From Nereocystis luetkeana (taxonomy: Eukaryota; Sar; Phaeophyceae; Laminariales; Laminariaceae), in NCBI GenBank assembly GCA_031213475.1, contig JARUPZ010000006.1:868001-932000 (forward strand): a stretch of 64,000 bases of DNA. Direction: 5' to 3'. This document shows, piece by piece, positions 19,453 to 31,900 of this stretch. The position numbers and the translations under genes are program-made. Position 1 is the first letter of the stretch, and every line of letters starts with the position of its first letter. Below the pieces are notes generated by a model. It did not search any database. It was not told the DNA's origin and saw only the letters and a program-made list of their open reading frames with translations.

Positions 19453-22180
19453 CGTGTAGTAAGTGAGCTAACTCGATTCGCTCGTACGCGAAAAAGCGGT
19501 CGTTAGTGTGCGCCACTTTTTTTTCAGTGGTGTACGATACGTGTTGCACGTTACACACAATGTATGTGCTGTTGATATAATAGTTTTTCGCGGAAGGCCT
19601 GCAGGGGTCCACAGGGTCAGGAAATCGAGGGGAGGTGACGGCGTGTGTACGCGTGAAATAACTCCAATTTCTCGAGTTTCCCTTGGGTTTCTTCCTATTT
19701 AGGGGTCATGAACAACGTTGGAGCTCATGCTGTACATGGTCGGATGGTAACCCCCGTAATAATATGACTGGCACGATATCATTTGTACGTACATACAGAT
19801 ACAATTCGTTGTGTTGTCTTTTTTATGGTTGGTTGTTGGTTACTGCTATGCCGCTTTTATGAAGATGACGAAGAGCATACATTTTTGGGCTGTGTCCAAA
19901 ATCTGGCACTCGTATACTGTATTTGATTGATTTGGGTCAAAATCAGGTACATACTAAAACCAAGTAAAAATCGCGCGCCACGAGCGGTGTTTTGTCCATG
20001 AAAACCCTCTTTTTTAAATAAATGCGCCTGGACATCAAGCGTGTGGCCTCCAAAATCTGAGTTGTTTGGTATTCTTTAGTGTATAGGCACCACGGGCTCC
20101 ACGTGGACCTGCAGATGGTCACTATTAGTAGGCTTCGTTTGTTTCGTTACGGCGGGAGCGCCAAAAGTATTTATTCTGGCGCCCCCCCCCCGTTGCCAAC
20201 TTTGAAGTTTCTCGACCATCCTCGCGGAACCGCCTGCTCGGCATGAAATATCTTGCCGTACCAAACCTGAGACCACCTCGACGCGGGGTGGGGCAAACGA
20301 ACTGCCGTGTTTGTCCACGATGCTGTTGTAATATGACTCCTATGACAGTGGAAAACAACAGCGTACACATCACAACAACTACTGAAGAACATCGTGCACC
20401 CTAAAGACGACAAAGTGAAATCAGCTTACTTACGTATGTATGAACAAGCGCTTCGCGTAGCGAGCGGTTGCGGGCGGTACCCCCACTGCTGTCAGACGAG
20501 GTCGGCGGAGAGAGCATTCAACAATTGGATGCTGTCAATAGTTACGCGCAATACTGTGCTAGTCTCTTTTGTAAGGCGCCTGGCATGTCATGGTCTTACT
20601 GAGGCTTGACGCTAAACCTTGCGGCAACATGTTGAACCCACGGAGAAGCGAGCATTCCGGTCAAGGCCCGGTAACAGTGTGCGCCTTCCTTAGTTCGGGT
20701 CCCCCGTTTTTCGTCGGCGCCCCGTCGCGGCACCCCCCCCCTACCCGACGCATAACTATCGTCAATGCAAAACGGGCATTCTGGTCACGGCCCGGAAACA
20801 GCGTAACCACACAACGGGTCCCCGTTCTTCCTCAGCACCCCGTCGCTGCAACAGAAGCGCCGTTTGAAAAAGAGGGCAGTGCCGTTTCAACAAGAAGAGG
20901 GCTTCACACTTCAAGTAAAAACATAGCACCGTTCAAGAAGCCAGCAACACAGACGCTAAAGTAGGAGACGCTATTTTCGGGAGCGTCAAGGCCTGTATTG
21001 GCCATGATATACTAGTTTTAGTGCAGGGGGGCGGCCAGTCGAGGGGCCAAGCCGCGGTCTCCTAGCATATTCGGTCAGCAAATGCTATTTTACCGGTTCG
21101 CATATGAATATAGTACTCGTACAATACAATAAATAAAGGCGGTCACACGCAATCCGCCTGGCGATCGGAGGGTAGCAATGGAAAAAACTAGATCGAAAAA
21201 AAAAAAAAACGTGGGTGGGGGTGATATTATTTTACGCACTACCTTGCCAGCAGGGTGTCACATTATGTAAGCATACATCAAACGAACAAGTATGATACGT
21301 TTGTCTGCTACTAATCGTAACAGGCAGGTGCCGTGCCGTAGCAGGTGTCGTGCTTAATTAATGCGCTATGGTCCGATATCGTGTACACCGTCTCTACCCG
21401 TATAGCCACAACAAAGACAACATCAGGAGCCCTGCCCCCATCGTTAGCTCCCCCCAACCCCCCCCCCTCCCCCCAAAAAACAAAGCCTGTATCATAGTAC
21501 GAAATAACGTATCTCAACCAAAGAGGGACAGCTAAACATGATTGATGCCGCCAACTGTACTGTTTACCACTAAAAAACCTTCCCGCCTTACTCGCTCCTC
21601 AGCATTAATTATTAGTCATTTTCGTTCATCGCGTCGGCGCGACAAAGGGCATGTCTGCTTGTCTGATTACACCAACAACGTGTACATCGATCGTGCACCG
21701 ACAATAAAACAAGAACAAAAATGTTTTTTCCTAAAACTTGAAGAACAACATGGGTGGAAGCTCACAGCGACAAGAAAAAGAAGAAAACAATACCAGATAT
21801 AGACTAAACACAATACATTATACTCCTCGTCGAAAATACATAATTAGGAAAATCAAACGCAACCTGAACATAACATATATATATATCCACCACCCCACCC
21901 CATCACACCTATCCGCAAGTATCAACACTGCGACAATAATCACTCCTTAGCTTCCTTCTTCGGGAGGGGGGGGGGGGGGAAGACACCACGGACATCTTCC
22001 CAACATTCAACAAACACAACAGAAATAAAGACACGTCGCTTCGATTCATCGCTCGTGTCTTGTTTTTCCCCCTAGCCCCGCCTCACCGTATGGCAGGTAA
22101 GGTGTAGGAAACCCTTCCCTTCCCTACCTTCGGGACTCCCATCCGCCCTAAATGCAACGGAAAACGGGCTGTAGTAACAC
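19453..22180. other. No gene seen; gene-poor space between the convergent genes
   Basis: Unassigned. Includes a diverged ~120 bp duplication (GAGCATTCCGGTCAAGGCCCG at 20651 and GGGCATTCTGGTCACGGCCCG at 20776), and AT-rich sequence at 21540-21960. A 124-codon plus-strand frame at 20590-20964 spans the duplication and is probably incidental. Confidence 0.5.
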
Positions 22181-22184
22181 CAGC

Positions 22185-22630
22185 GGCCGTGGCAGCAGCA
22201 GCAGTACCCCCCGACAGCAATAGCTTTAGCAGCAACAACAGCAGCCGCAATAGCAGCATCAATGGCAGCAACAACCGCAGCAGTACTACAGTAGTAGCAA
22301 AATGCTGCACGTCGCGACACCCCGGTCCATCTCACAGAGCAACTATTGTACGTAGAACGAAAGCTTCGCCTTACACCTATAATCGAAACTTGACTATCGC
22401 ACTATTCAATGGTACCCCTTAGGTTGTCACTTTATACTACACACAAGGACAACCACCGCCGCCGCCGCTGCCGCCGCAGCAGCAACATCAGCCACCGCAG
22501 CACCATATGTTTCAACAACAGCGGCACCCCCACCAGCAAACATCGCAGCAGCAGAGCAGTCACACCGCCACCACCACCATCACCACCGGACACTGCCGCC
22601 ACCGCCGCCGCCGCAGTATCAGGAGCGAGG
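22185..22630 (+). repeat. Trinucleotide-rich block (GCA/CAG, GCC/CCG)
   Basis: AGCAGCAGCAGTACCCC, AACAACAGCAGCCGCAATAGC, CCGCCGCCGCTGCCGCCGC, CACCACCACCATCACC. Open frames on both strands are explained by the triplet composition. Confidence 0.75.
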
Positions 22631-24145
22631 TATCATCATAAGTTGAAGCCATCGCTCATTTGATTTACGCTTCGTGCTTGCCCCCCGCCCCCTCGCGTGA
22701 CCCCTACCCGCCCCTCTCGGAAATCTCGTGAGGCGTTTCGACGTCGCACGCGAGGCCACCCACAAAACAAACACGCCATAGCAACAAACGACTTCTCGTG
22801 GGGTAGGGGGAGGGAGGGGGGGAAGGCGATATCAGGTGGTATCCTGGCGTGGGTGCCGCGTCGTCGACGCAACATCAAGAACAGCAACAAAAAACACCAC
22901 AAAAAACAACAAAAAGAGGGAAAAAAAAAACGGTCTGCGAGAGGTTCAATATTTTTCCCACCCCCCCTCTCAAAGTTACGTATGTATTGCAAAACGATAG
23001 TAAATGCCGACACGGTTGGACGGGACGGGGGGGTGCCTCGCGTCCTCCCCTCCTCCTCGTTGCTAAGGCAACGCACGGGCTAGAGTACTCATCGTCAGAG
23101 ATCAACGGGAGCAGGGGGGAGGGAGGGGGACGGAAGGAGGGGACTACCCGAAAAGAGACAAAACAGCACCACCACCAACGGCCTACCCGACACGGAAAAA
23201 AAAGGACGTGAAGGAAAGAAAGAAGAGAAAGGAAAAGAAACGAAAAGAACGGTCAGGAAATGAAAGAAAGACGGAACAAAAAAAACCCGTCCGTGACGGG
23301 TCGATCACTCATCATGGGATGGACGCGAGTTACCAAACAAGCGGCCACGACACTCCGGGCATTACCGGTTACAGCAAGGACCATTATCACTACCGCGTCT
23401 GTCCCGCGATCGATTGGTCCTTACGCGGGTGGGGATTTTACCTTGCGGCAAAGATGCTATAGCAGTACGAGACCGCGGTTTGACCCCTTTTGATGGAGGA
23501 CCGCCCCGACACTAAAACCAGTATAATACGGCCAAAAGAGGCCTTGGCGCGCCAAAAACGATCGGTCTCCAATAGTAGCATATTAGCCTTGCGGACGTGA
23601 GGCGGCCGCTTAATGGCCACTGCTGCCGCCGCCGCCATCAGCACCACCAACGCAGCCGCAGCCGCACCACCAACCAACCAACCTCTACAGTTGCGTGGAC
23701 ATCAACCAAGTAAATAGCGGGGGATAGTTTATATTCCGCCGACTTTTACAGTACGTAGAACTCCTTGTAAAGGGCGATACAGAACAGGCACATCCGGAAG
23801 CTATCCACGTCTCCCCGTACCCCCACTCCCCCTCCTCCCTCCCCCCGAGTAGGTGTGCCCGCGTGTATTTATTTTACTGACTACCCCGCGCAAGCGGCTG
23901 CGGCAAGTGCAAAACAAAAAACACACCGCCTTCTGTAATCGATCGGCGCAGATCAATCCCGATATACCCCGAACTCAACTTTTCTACCTCTCTTGCAAGT
24001 CTTATCTTCCTTCCTACGTCTGCGCCAGTTCTCCTTCGGTACAGCTTTGCGACCTTGCGCAGCCCACCGCCGCCAGTTCGATATACACCGGAGTCCACCC
24101 CAGCCTACCCCCAACCACACCTAAAAGGTTTTATGTATATGTGCG
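22631..24145. other. No gene seen
   Basis: Purine-rich (23100-23290) and low-complexity sequence. Open frames of 120-146 codons overlap on opposite strands and show no domain. Confidence 0.5.
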
Positions 24146-24149
24146 GGTT

Positions 24150-24895
24150 GGTCAGTCTACCGACAAAAGTCAGCCTACCGACGAAAGCCAGCCGACCGCC
24201 GAAATTCAGCCTACAAAAAAATCCGCCTACAGACGGATTTTCGGAGTACAGACTCAGTTTATTCCATATCGACTAAACTCAGTCTACCAACACATTGCAG
24301 TTTACGGACGAAATTCGGTCTACCGATCCAGTCTACTCGATATAGGCGAAAGTCAGCCTACCAACATATTTCAGTTTACTGGCGGGTTTCGGTCTACCGA
24401 CTGAGTCTACTTCGCGATTGACGAAAGTCAGGCTACCAATGATTTTCAGTTGAACAACGGAATTTGGTCTACCTACTCAGTCTACTTCATGCCGACGAAA
24501 GTCAGCTTACCGACGGAATGCAGTATACCGACACAAGCCAGTCTACTTCATATGGACGAAAGTCAGTCTCCTAACCTATTCCAGTATACCGACGGATTTC
24601 GGTCTCTTCCCAGTCAGTCTACAATTTTTCGACGAAGTCAGTCTACCAACCTTTTCAGTTTGCCGACGGAATTCGGGCTACCGATGGAAGTCAGTCTACT
24701 TCACACCGACGAAAGTTGTGTACCCACATATTTAAGGTTACCGACAGAATTCGGTCTTCCGACTCAAGTCTGCTTCATATCGACGAAAGCCAGTCTCACG
24801 ACACACTTCAGTTTACTGATGGGAACCAGTCTCCTTGATACCGATGAAAGTCCGTTTGCCGACATACTTCAGTGTACCGACGATACCCACTAACC
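24150..24895 (+). repeat. Tandem array, GTCTACCGACGAAAGTCAGC units
   Basis: About 25-30 degenerate ~25 bp units (CAGTCTACTTCATATCGACG, AAAGTCAGCCTACCGACGGA, ATTCGGTCTACCGACTCAG). 147- and 183-codon frames across it reflect repeat units whose length is compatible with the frame. Confidence 0.85.
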
Positions 24896-25079
24896 ATTGA
24901 TCCGGCTGGCTGGACCACCCGATGACCGTAGCATCGACCAACCAACCAAAACACCAACGGCTGGCCAATCACCGACAAGCCCCGCTTTGATAGTGAGATA
25001 GAGCCAGTGCCGGCGGAGCCGGCACAAGGCGCGGAGGCCCGCCTCATCTACGATATCCGACACTCACGCTGGAAATACT

Positions 25080-25320
25080 CCACGAGAATGAACCGATGCA
25101 AGAACAATATGATGACCATACGCATCATCATGATCACCATCATCATCGTCATCACTAACTGTGATCATCCTAATCATCAAAAGAACCACCGTGATCACGA
25201 TCATGATCGCGACGATCATCGTCATCGTCATACACCACAATCATGATTGTGACCACCATCTTCATCATCACAATGACCATCGCTACCATCGTGACCATAA
25301 TCCTCACGACCCCCACCACC
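25080..25320 (+). repeat. CATCATCATGATCACCATC simple array
   Basis: ATCATCATGATCACCATCATC, CGATCATCGTCATCGTCATA, ACCACCATCTTCATCATC. Lies ~540 bases downstream of the PP2C stop. Confidence 0.8.
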
Positions 25321-25539
25321 GCTCCTTACCATCTCCACCCCCCAAGCGCTCGCAACGCAAAACCCAAGCAAGAAAACGGGCAACACAAAACCTCTCTCGC
25401 GCGTCCCCTCGCCCAGCCCCACCCCCCCCCTTCACCCCACCCCCTTCCAACCCGGCGGCTCCGTGCTCACGCCTCGAACGAAATACGTTGCATGCCATCC
25501 CAACACGCGTGAGCGTAGACGCGCCTCACGACCGCTCGC

Positions 25540-25735
25540 GCCTGTCAACTACAGGTGTACTATTCAACCGGTACTTCAAGGGTTTGAGTCGGAACTCTCA
25601 AACCGGAATTTCAATCCGTACTTCGAGCGAAACTTCGTCATCGGTACTCCAAGAGGTACTTCAAGCTAAACTTCAATCGATACTTCCAAGTACTCCGAAC
25701 CGAATAGGTAGTTCAAGTACTCTAGCCGAAGCATC
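25540..25735 (+). repeat. Short array, GTACTTCAAG(C/G) units
   Basis: CCGGTACTTCAAGGG, CCGTACTTCGAGCGAAAC, GGTACTCCAAGAGGTACTTC, GATACTTCCAAGTACTCC: degenerate ~24 bp units downstream of PP2C exon 11. Confidence 0.6.
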
Positions 25736-25857
25736 TCCAGGCCTGCTCTTTGTCAGGCAAGTCACGAAGGCTTCAGGCAAGCCTCAGCCATGGCAGCGGC
25801 TGTGGAGGTGATAACGACTTAGGGAGGGGGGGGCAGGGTGCCTGCCTTTGGGTCTTC

Positions 25858-25911
25858 TCAGGGGTCCAGGGTGACGATGAGGTAACACGCCACGCAGGTG
25901 GAGTTGTCAGC
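25858..25911 (-). CDS. PP2C exon 11, C-terminus
   Basis: Acceptor cgttgcacag before GCTGAC, then ADNSTCVACYLIVTLDP and TGA. ADNST...V is the last metal-binding motif of the family (DN.(T/S)..V). Just upstream in sense are a C-run and the GAGTAC repeat end. Confidence 0.85.
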   Translation of the reverse strand, partial: ADNSTCVACYLIVTLDP

Positions 25912-28900
25912 CTGTGCAACGGACGCATAGTGCAAGCAGGGGGGCGGACACAATGGGGGGGGGGGACTCATTAGTTGCTTGCCTTAGTCATTTGACCACG
26001 GATCACGCATCCCTTTCGAGACGGAGCACCGTCGCTACTCCTAGTAGAGGCACCTCCAACAATTGGGCGCTTATTACGTCGTTTCCATATATTACACAGA
26101 AACATTCTGCTAGTCTTATCCCCTTCCTGTTTGGCCGCCTGTGGCCACCATCTATCTCCTAGGATCGCGATCGTTTTCTCGCTGCTATCTAGTACTCTGG
26201 TATCAAACTCCTCCATGCCACATTCGTCTATTTCCCTCATCTCGACGACGGGGGGCGCGGGGGGGGGGCGTACTCCTTTGTTGCTTGTCTTGGTCATTCT
26301 ATCATTTGATCACGGATCCCTTTCGAGACGGAGCACCGTCCCAACTCCGAATAGAGACACCTTCAACATCTGGGTGCTCAAAATACGTGTTTTCCACATG
26401 TTAATTTTTATTTAGTTTATCTTGTCCCCTTTCCTGAGTCCCTGCCTGTGCCCATCATCCATTTTATAGATACAGTAGTGTTCTCGCTAAAATCTAGAGT
26501 ACCCAAAGGGGTAGGTGGGGTCAGGTTAGCCGTCTCGACGGGCCGTATCATATACTGTACCACACCACACCATGCCATACTTCTCAGGAGGATGCAGCTC
26601 ACCCTTCATGCGACTCGCCAGACACCTCACGGCGCTTCGTGCTTGGTGCAAGCAATGTCTGCCTGGTCGGTGAAAACCCAGCATGCTCCGCCCCGGCATT
26701 GCAGGGATGCGAGGGTCTATGGTCATACGACTACAGCCATGCATGAGGTCGAGTACATATATCCTATCGAGTACACCCCACCCCCCCCCCCTCCACCTCT
26801 CTTTCCCCCCCCCCTTCTTACCTGCGAGCCGAAGTTGGCGTTGGCCCTCCTAGCATTCTCCCGCATGAACGCCTCCGTAACTCCTTCTGCGCTGTTGGTG
26901 GCGATAACCTCTGCCGCTCTCTCGGGGTCCAAGAAATAGGCCGACACATCCGGGTACAGCCAGTTGTCCCACACGCCGTCCGAAGCGGCTACCAGGCACA
27001 CCAGCTGCACAGATAATGACACGTCCATCATAAAATACGGAGATTTTGTTAGCGGGGGTGAGAAGCAAACAAGTAGAGTTACTAAGTGGTCAATGACGCA
27101 TTTTTATTAAAAGCAAATGGGACCAAAAACAGCTCCCGCGAGCTGAGAGCTACGAGTAGAAGGGTGGCAACAGTAAAACCAAACTAGAGCATCCCACGAG
27201 ATGAGCTGGAAATGAAAAGTGGAGACTACAAGAACAAAAACCCACAAAAAAACACGAGTGGGGCAGAAAAATAAGTAAAGTTAACTACGAGTACTACTAA
27301 AAAATACAATAAAAACCGAAAAGTTGGGCTGGAGAGTAAAAGTGACTACTAAAACAGAAGCATATATAGATGGAGGCGTTTTATTCTCACCATTTGCTCG
27401 GGAACGTCCCCCCCTTGCTCGCGGTGGAACAGGTGTTGCAGGTCCAGACTCATGACATCCGGCACGTGGCTCACGCCGTACGTCTGTGCAAGAGAGCGCG
27501 TTCAACAGGGGGGGGGGGGGGGGCAGTGGTATTCAGCACTTGGGTCAATACTCCACAAAATCTTTGATAGCCTACACCATTAAATAGCGCTTCACTATAA
27601 TCTTTATTCCGAGAAGTTTCCGAGAAATTTCCCACGCGATCAGGGTGAAGGCTAGGTATCACGAATACTTTAACCATCTGGTCCAAGCTAGGACAAGGTC
27701 CATACCAATCCGATCACGATGCATAGGATCAGGGTGAAAAAAACAAAAAAAACAAAAAAAACTGCGAAATCACACGGAGGGGCCACTCGACATTCGTCCC
27801 CCGAATTCCATACTAAATCACTATAACTAGTGTAGCATTCAGGACACGATATTTCCCGAATTTCCATTCAAAAACAACATAACTTCTTTAGTACATGGAG
27901 AACAAGGCTCGCATGAGCAGCTTTAATATTAAATAATGGTTAGTACCTGTTTCGATCGAAATGAATACGAGCAGCGAGCAAAGTGGAGGGGGAGGGGGAG
28001 GATCAGTGCCTGCCTGCTATGCCTGTCACCCCGGATCTGAGCTAACGAAGAGCGAAGACAACAAATGGTATGGGGGAAAAGTAAAAAGAGAAAAGAAAAA
28101 GTATGAAGAGTACAGCAGTAGTCCATACACCCCCCCTCCCTACAACGAAATGGTACGAGGAAAAAAACGGAAAAAAAAAATCAAGAGTACAGCAGTAGTA
28201 CAGCAGTAGGTGGCCCCTTTTGAAGTGAATCATTTCGAGGGGAAAAACGGTACACAAGCGACGTCAAACTTCGGCCCACTCGTTTCGACTTTTTGAGGGG
28301 CTGGTACCAACCCTGGTAAGGGAAGTTGGTATAAAAATGACCTCCAATGCCGAATGCAGACACTAGAGGTTCCCTGAAGGGCTTAAGGGGGCTACCAACT
28401 GCTGCACCTGCAAATGGAAGTCCCCGATGGACCTGGTGAATGCGAGAGCGTCCTGAAACCTTGCGCTGGTCGGGGTGGCCACCAGAGAGGCCCACTCCTT
28501 CCTCACGTTCTTGTAGTATCTGCGCGGGATGAATTGGGTTACGATTTGCATGGTCCGGTTCATCGATTTGGTGAATTTCGGGGGCGTTTTGTCGTCATCA
28601 GGCATGCCCGGTAAGTCGAAGCGTGTGCTACACACCACTCTGGCTGGAACGAATTATAATGAACGTTTATACATTAATGTTAAGACCAAGAGGTGCTTCT
28701 ATTTTCGGCCAGAGTGGTTCGGCATAGGGGTGGTACCTGCTACTGTAGTACGGGGGACCATAGTAAATAGGACCAAATATTGTTAGAAACAAGGAAATTT
28801 TTATTGGTTAACGCTGCCAGAGAGGCCCATTTTAATTCTGAGGCGTTTTTATAGTGCCTGCGCGAAGTGGATTGGGCTGCAATTTGATTGCCTCGACTGG

Positions 28901-31900
28901 CCGATTTGGTCACTTTTGCTCGACTCGGTTGATCGATTCGGTCACTTTCGACTATTTAATAGCTCCGTTGATCGATTCGGTAAAACACTGAAACAACCAA
29001 CCAACCGAACGCGAAAAAAGGGGCAATGACCAAAAAGGGGTGTTTTCGGTAAATTTAGTTTGCACTCACAAGCGGGTATATATAGCCTGGAATAATTTGA
29101 GAAAAAAAAACACCCCACGAGCCCACGCGATTGGACAAAAAAAAAACGTACCAGGTACCTGTTTTTGAGGGAATGTCCCGGATCCATCTATACATCTCTA
29201 GACTGCTATGCTAGGGTTTCAACCGTATTACATACAGTACGTAGGTTAAATTTGTTGAGCTCAACCACCTTTTGCCTATACACAGGGTGCCTTGTTCTTC
29301 ATTGCCGTCTGCAGCCGCTTGCTTCGCTTGTTTCCAAGCTCTGTTCACATCTCGCCACAATTTTACTCGCTTCGACCATTCTGCGCACCTGGGTACGCAC
29401 GTCTACACACTGAGACGCATAAACCATGCACACGCTGATACTGCCTTGCACTGTTTATCGGGCCTAACACAGGTACATGCCGAGACCAAGCAAAAACACA
29501 CACGCTTGCCGCCAGAGCTCTGGTTCTAAACATCCTGACCCTGCTCCCGCTTGGCACATGGATACCACCTGGATCTGAACCCTCCAACCACAACCTGGAT
29601 ACGTCCAAGTATGCATTTAGCCGCCGGCAACTGTCTCTGGGTGAGCATCCCTCAGGAACGGACATGGTGGGTTTTTGGCCGATCAATCGCGTGATGGCTC
29701 GCGGGGTGCGTTCAGACTCGTTTCCAGGCTGTACCCGATTTCGACTCCAATCGGAGAGCGAATGCACCCTTTTTAGGACTTCACCCAAAAAACATTCAAC
29801 CAACTAAAAAATCAATCAGTCCACCAACCTTTCGCAAGTCGGACAGATTATCCACAGATATATCCGACAGATCAGATACCTCGAAGTAGACCATCTAGAT
29901 CGTAACCTACCGTTGTGATATGTTTGTGCAGGATCTGTGAGGTACAGATTCAACCCAGCAAATAAGTCCAACGGTGCGAGAACATGGATAATGGTAGACG
30001 GTATATATAGCTCCTACTCGGCAACGTGAGCTACAGTAGATCAGAACCAGCACAAATCAGGAATCGATCTGCCGTCGAAATACGTATCTGGATCATGATC
30101 TATCTGAATCGGTGATCTGCCAGAGCTAAATCAACCCTCGAAAAACGAACGACGTGACTCACCTCCCCTTTCCCGTCACCCTTGGCTTGCCCATCAAATC
30201 TACATCGAACACGGGGGAGCACTTGAGCTTGTTGCTCGTGGGAGAGTCGTACACCACCAACAGGCTGGGCAAGCACAGCGTCGCGCTGGATTGATTAGCC
30301 GCGTCCCTCGTCCCCCCCGCCCCCCCTGCGCTCTTGAAACTCGGCGAGGTGTGATGCTGCTGTTGCTGCTGCTGCTGCCGCGGCGGCCCTCGCTGCGCCG
30401 GGTGCGTCATACGCATGCGCTCGAACTCGCGGATGCTTTCTGGCGAGTGGTCTGCCGTAACCAGCAGCGTCTGTTGTCGTGTTCAGAAGTTACGGGTACG
30501 CCACGAAAACAAAACAAAAAGCAAGACAGACAGGGACAGCAGACAGACAGACAGACAGACAGAGCACACAAACAGACCGAACATTAAAACAAAGTGTATG
30601 GCACAGTAGTACTCTGCACGCGACGAAAACGCAAGAACAAAGAAACAGACAGGACAGGACAGAAAACACATAAAACGACGAAACAGAGAATGCATCGGGG
30701 AGACATTTGCAGGACGCATCAGGGAGAGATATTTTGGGCGCTCGGCCAGCCACAATAATAATAATAAAAAAAAAACATGCAAAAAACCGCGATACCAACA
30801 CGCCGCTAACCTGGCAAGGAAATCCTTCCGATGCGGCGGAAGGACTCAAAGCCGGGTCCCCGACAGTCCCTGGCTCCGTGGCCGCCTCCATCACCCCTCC
30901 GCCATCTTTCCAGAAGCTGTGCTGCACCAAGTCATCCACCTGGGGAAAGAGCACAGGCAAGAAACATTTGAAAAAACGGCACCGTTCTTCAGGAAAAGAT
31001 GGAACAAAAAGGCACAAAAACAAAAACAAAAAAACGACAACACTACCGTCAACAGCAGCAGCAGCAGCCGCAGCAGCAGCCGCAGCCGCAGCAGCGGCAG
31101 TAGCAACAAAAGCAGCAGCAGCAGCAGCAGCGACACCGCCGAAGATGAGACGATCACCAACAACATCACCTCCACCAGCAGCACCAGCTGACACCCGCGC
31201 CAGCCAATACCACCACCAACACCGCGTCCACCACCGACACCACCACAGGCACCAAACGCCTCCACCACCTCCACTGCCAGCACCAGCACCGCACCACCAT
31301 CACCAACAACACCACCAGCACCACACCCACCACCACCTCCCTCCCCCCCTCCCCCTCTCCCTCCCCCCGGCATTGTAGGGATGCGAGGGTCAATGACTAC
31401 GCGACTACGGCCATGCATGACAGGGGTACACCTCTACCTCCACCACACCAGAACGCCCGCCCCCTAACACGAAACTTGAAAATCCTGGAACGACGAAATA
31501 AAAAATGAGCGCACCTCAAGCCGCCGCCCTTGCATGGCCAGCAGCGCGCTGCTGTCCCCGACGTTAGCCGTCAGCAGCGTCCTCCCCTCCAGCAAAGCCA
31601 CCAACGTCGCGCTAGTGCCTCCATGCACGCACGTCCAAGGCTGTGTCATGCTGCGACGCTTCATCAGGTAGCCTCCGTTGTCCTGCGACGGGTCACACGC
31701 CGCCGTATGGTGTGGGTATGGTTCGGGTACGAGCATGGTGTCGGTGTGGCATGCAGTCGGTGTACGTGCCCAATTTGAGGCCACCTCGTCAAGAGCCGGA
31801 AAACGCGGTCTTGATCTCCGTAATGTGGTCTCATCTTGTGTTAATGAAGGAAAATTCACCCTGATCCCAAAGTAAAATTTTCTTCTCGTGACAGCGCCGA

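Noticed and set aside
24150..24895. Repeat protein encoded by the 25 bp array (147-183 codon frames)
   Set aside because: Stops and frame changes appear between units, there are no splice signals or flanking domain, and the repeat is better explained as satellite DNA.
30490..31378. Open frames of 234 (minus) and 223 (plus) codons
   Set aside because: They overlap on opposite strands, consist of CAG/CCA triplets and poly-T reading as Phe/Leu, and lie in the introns flanking PP2C exon 6.
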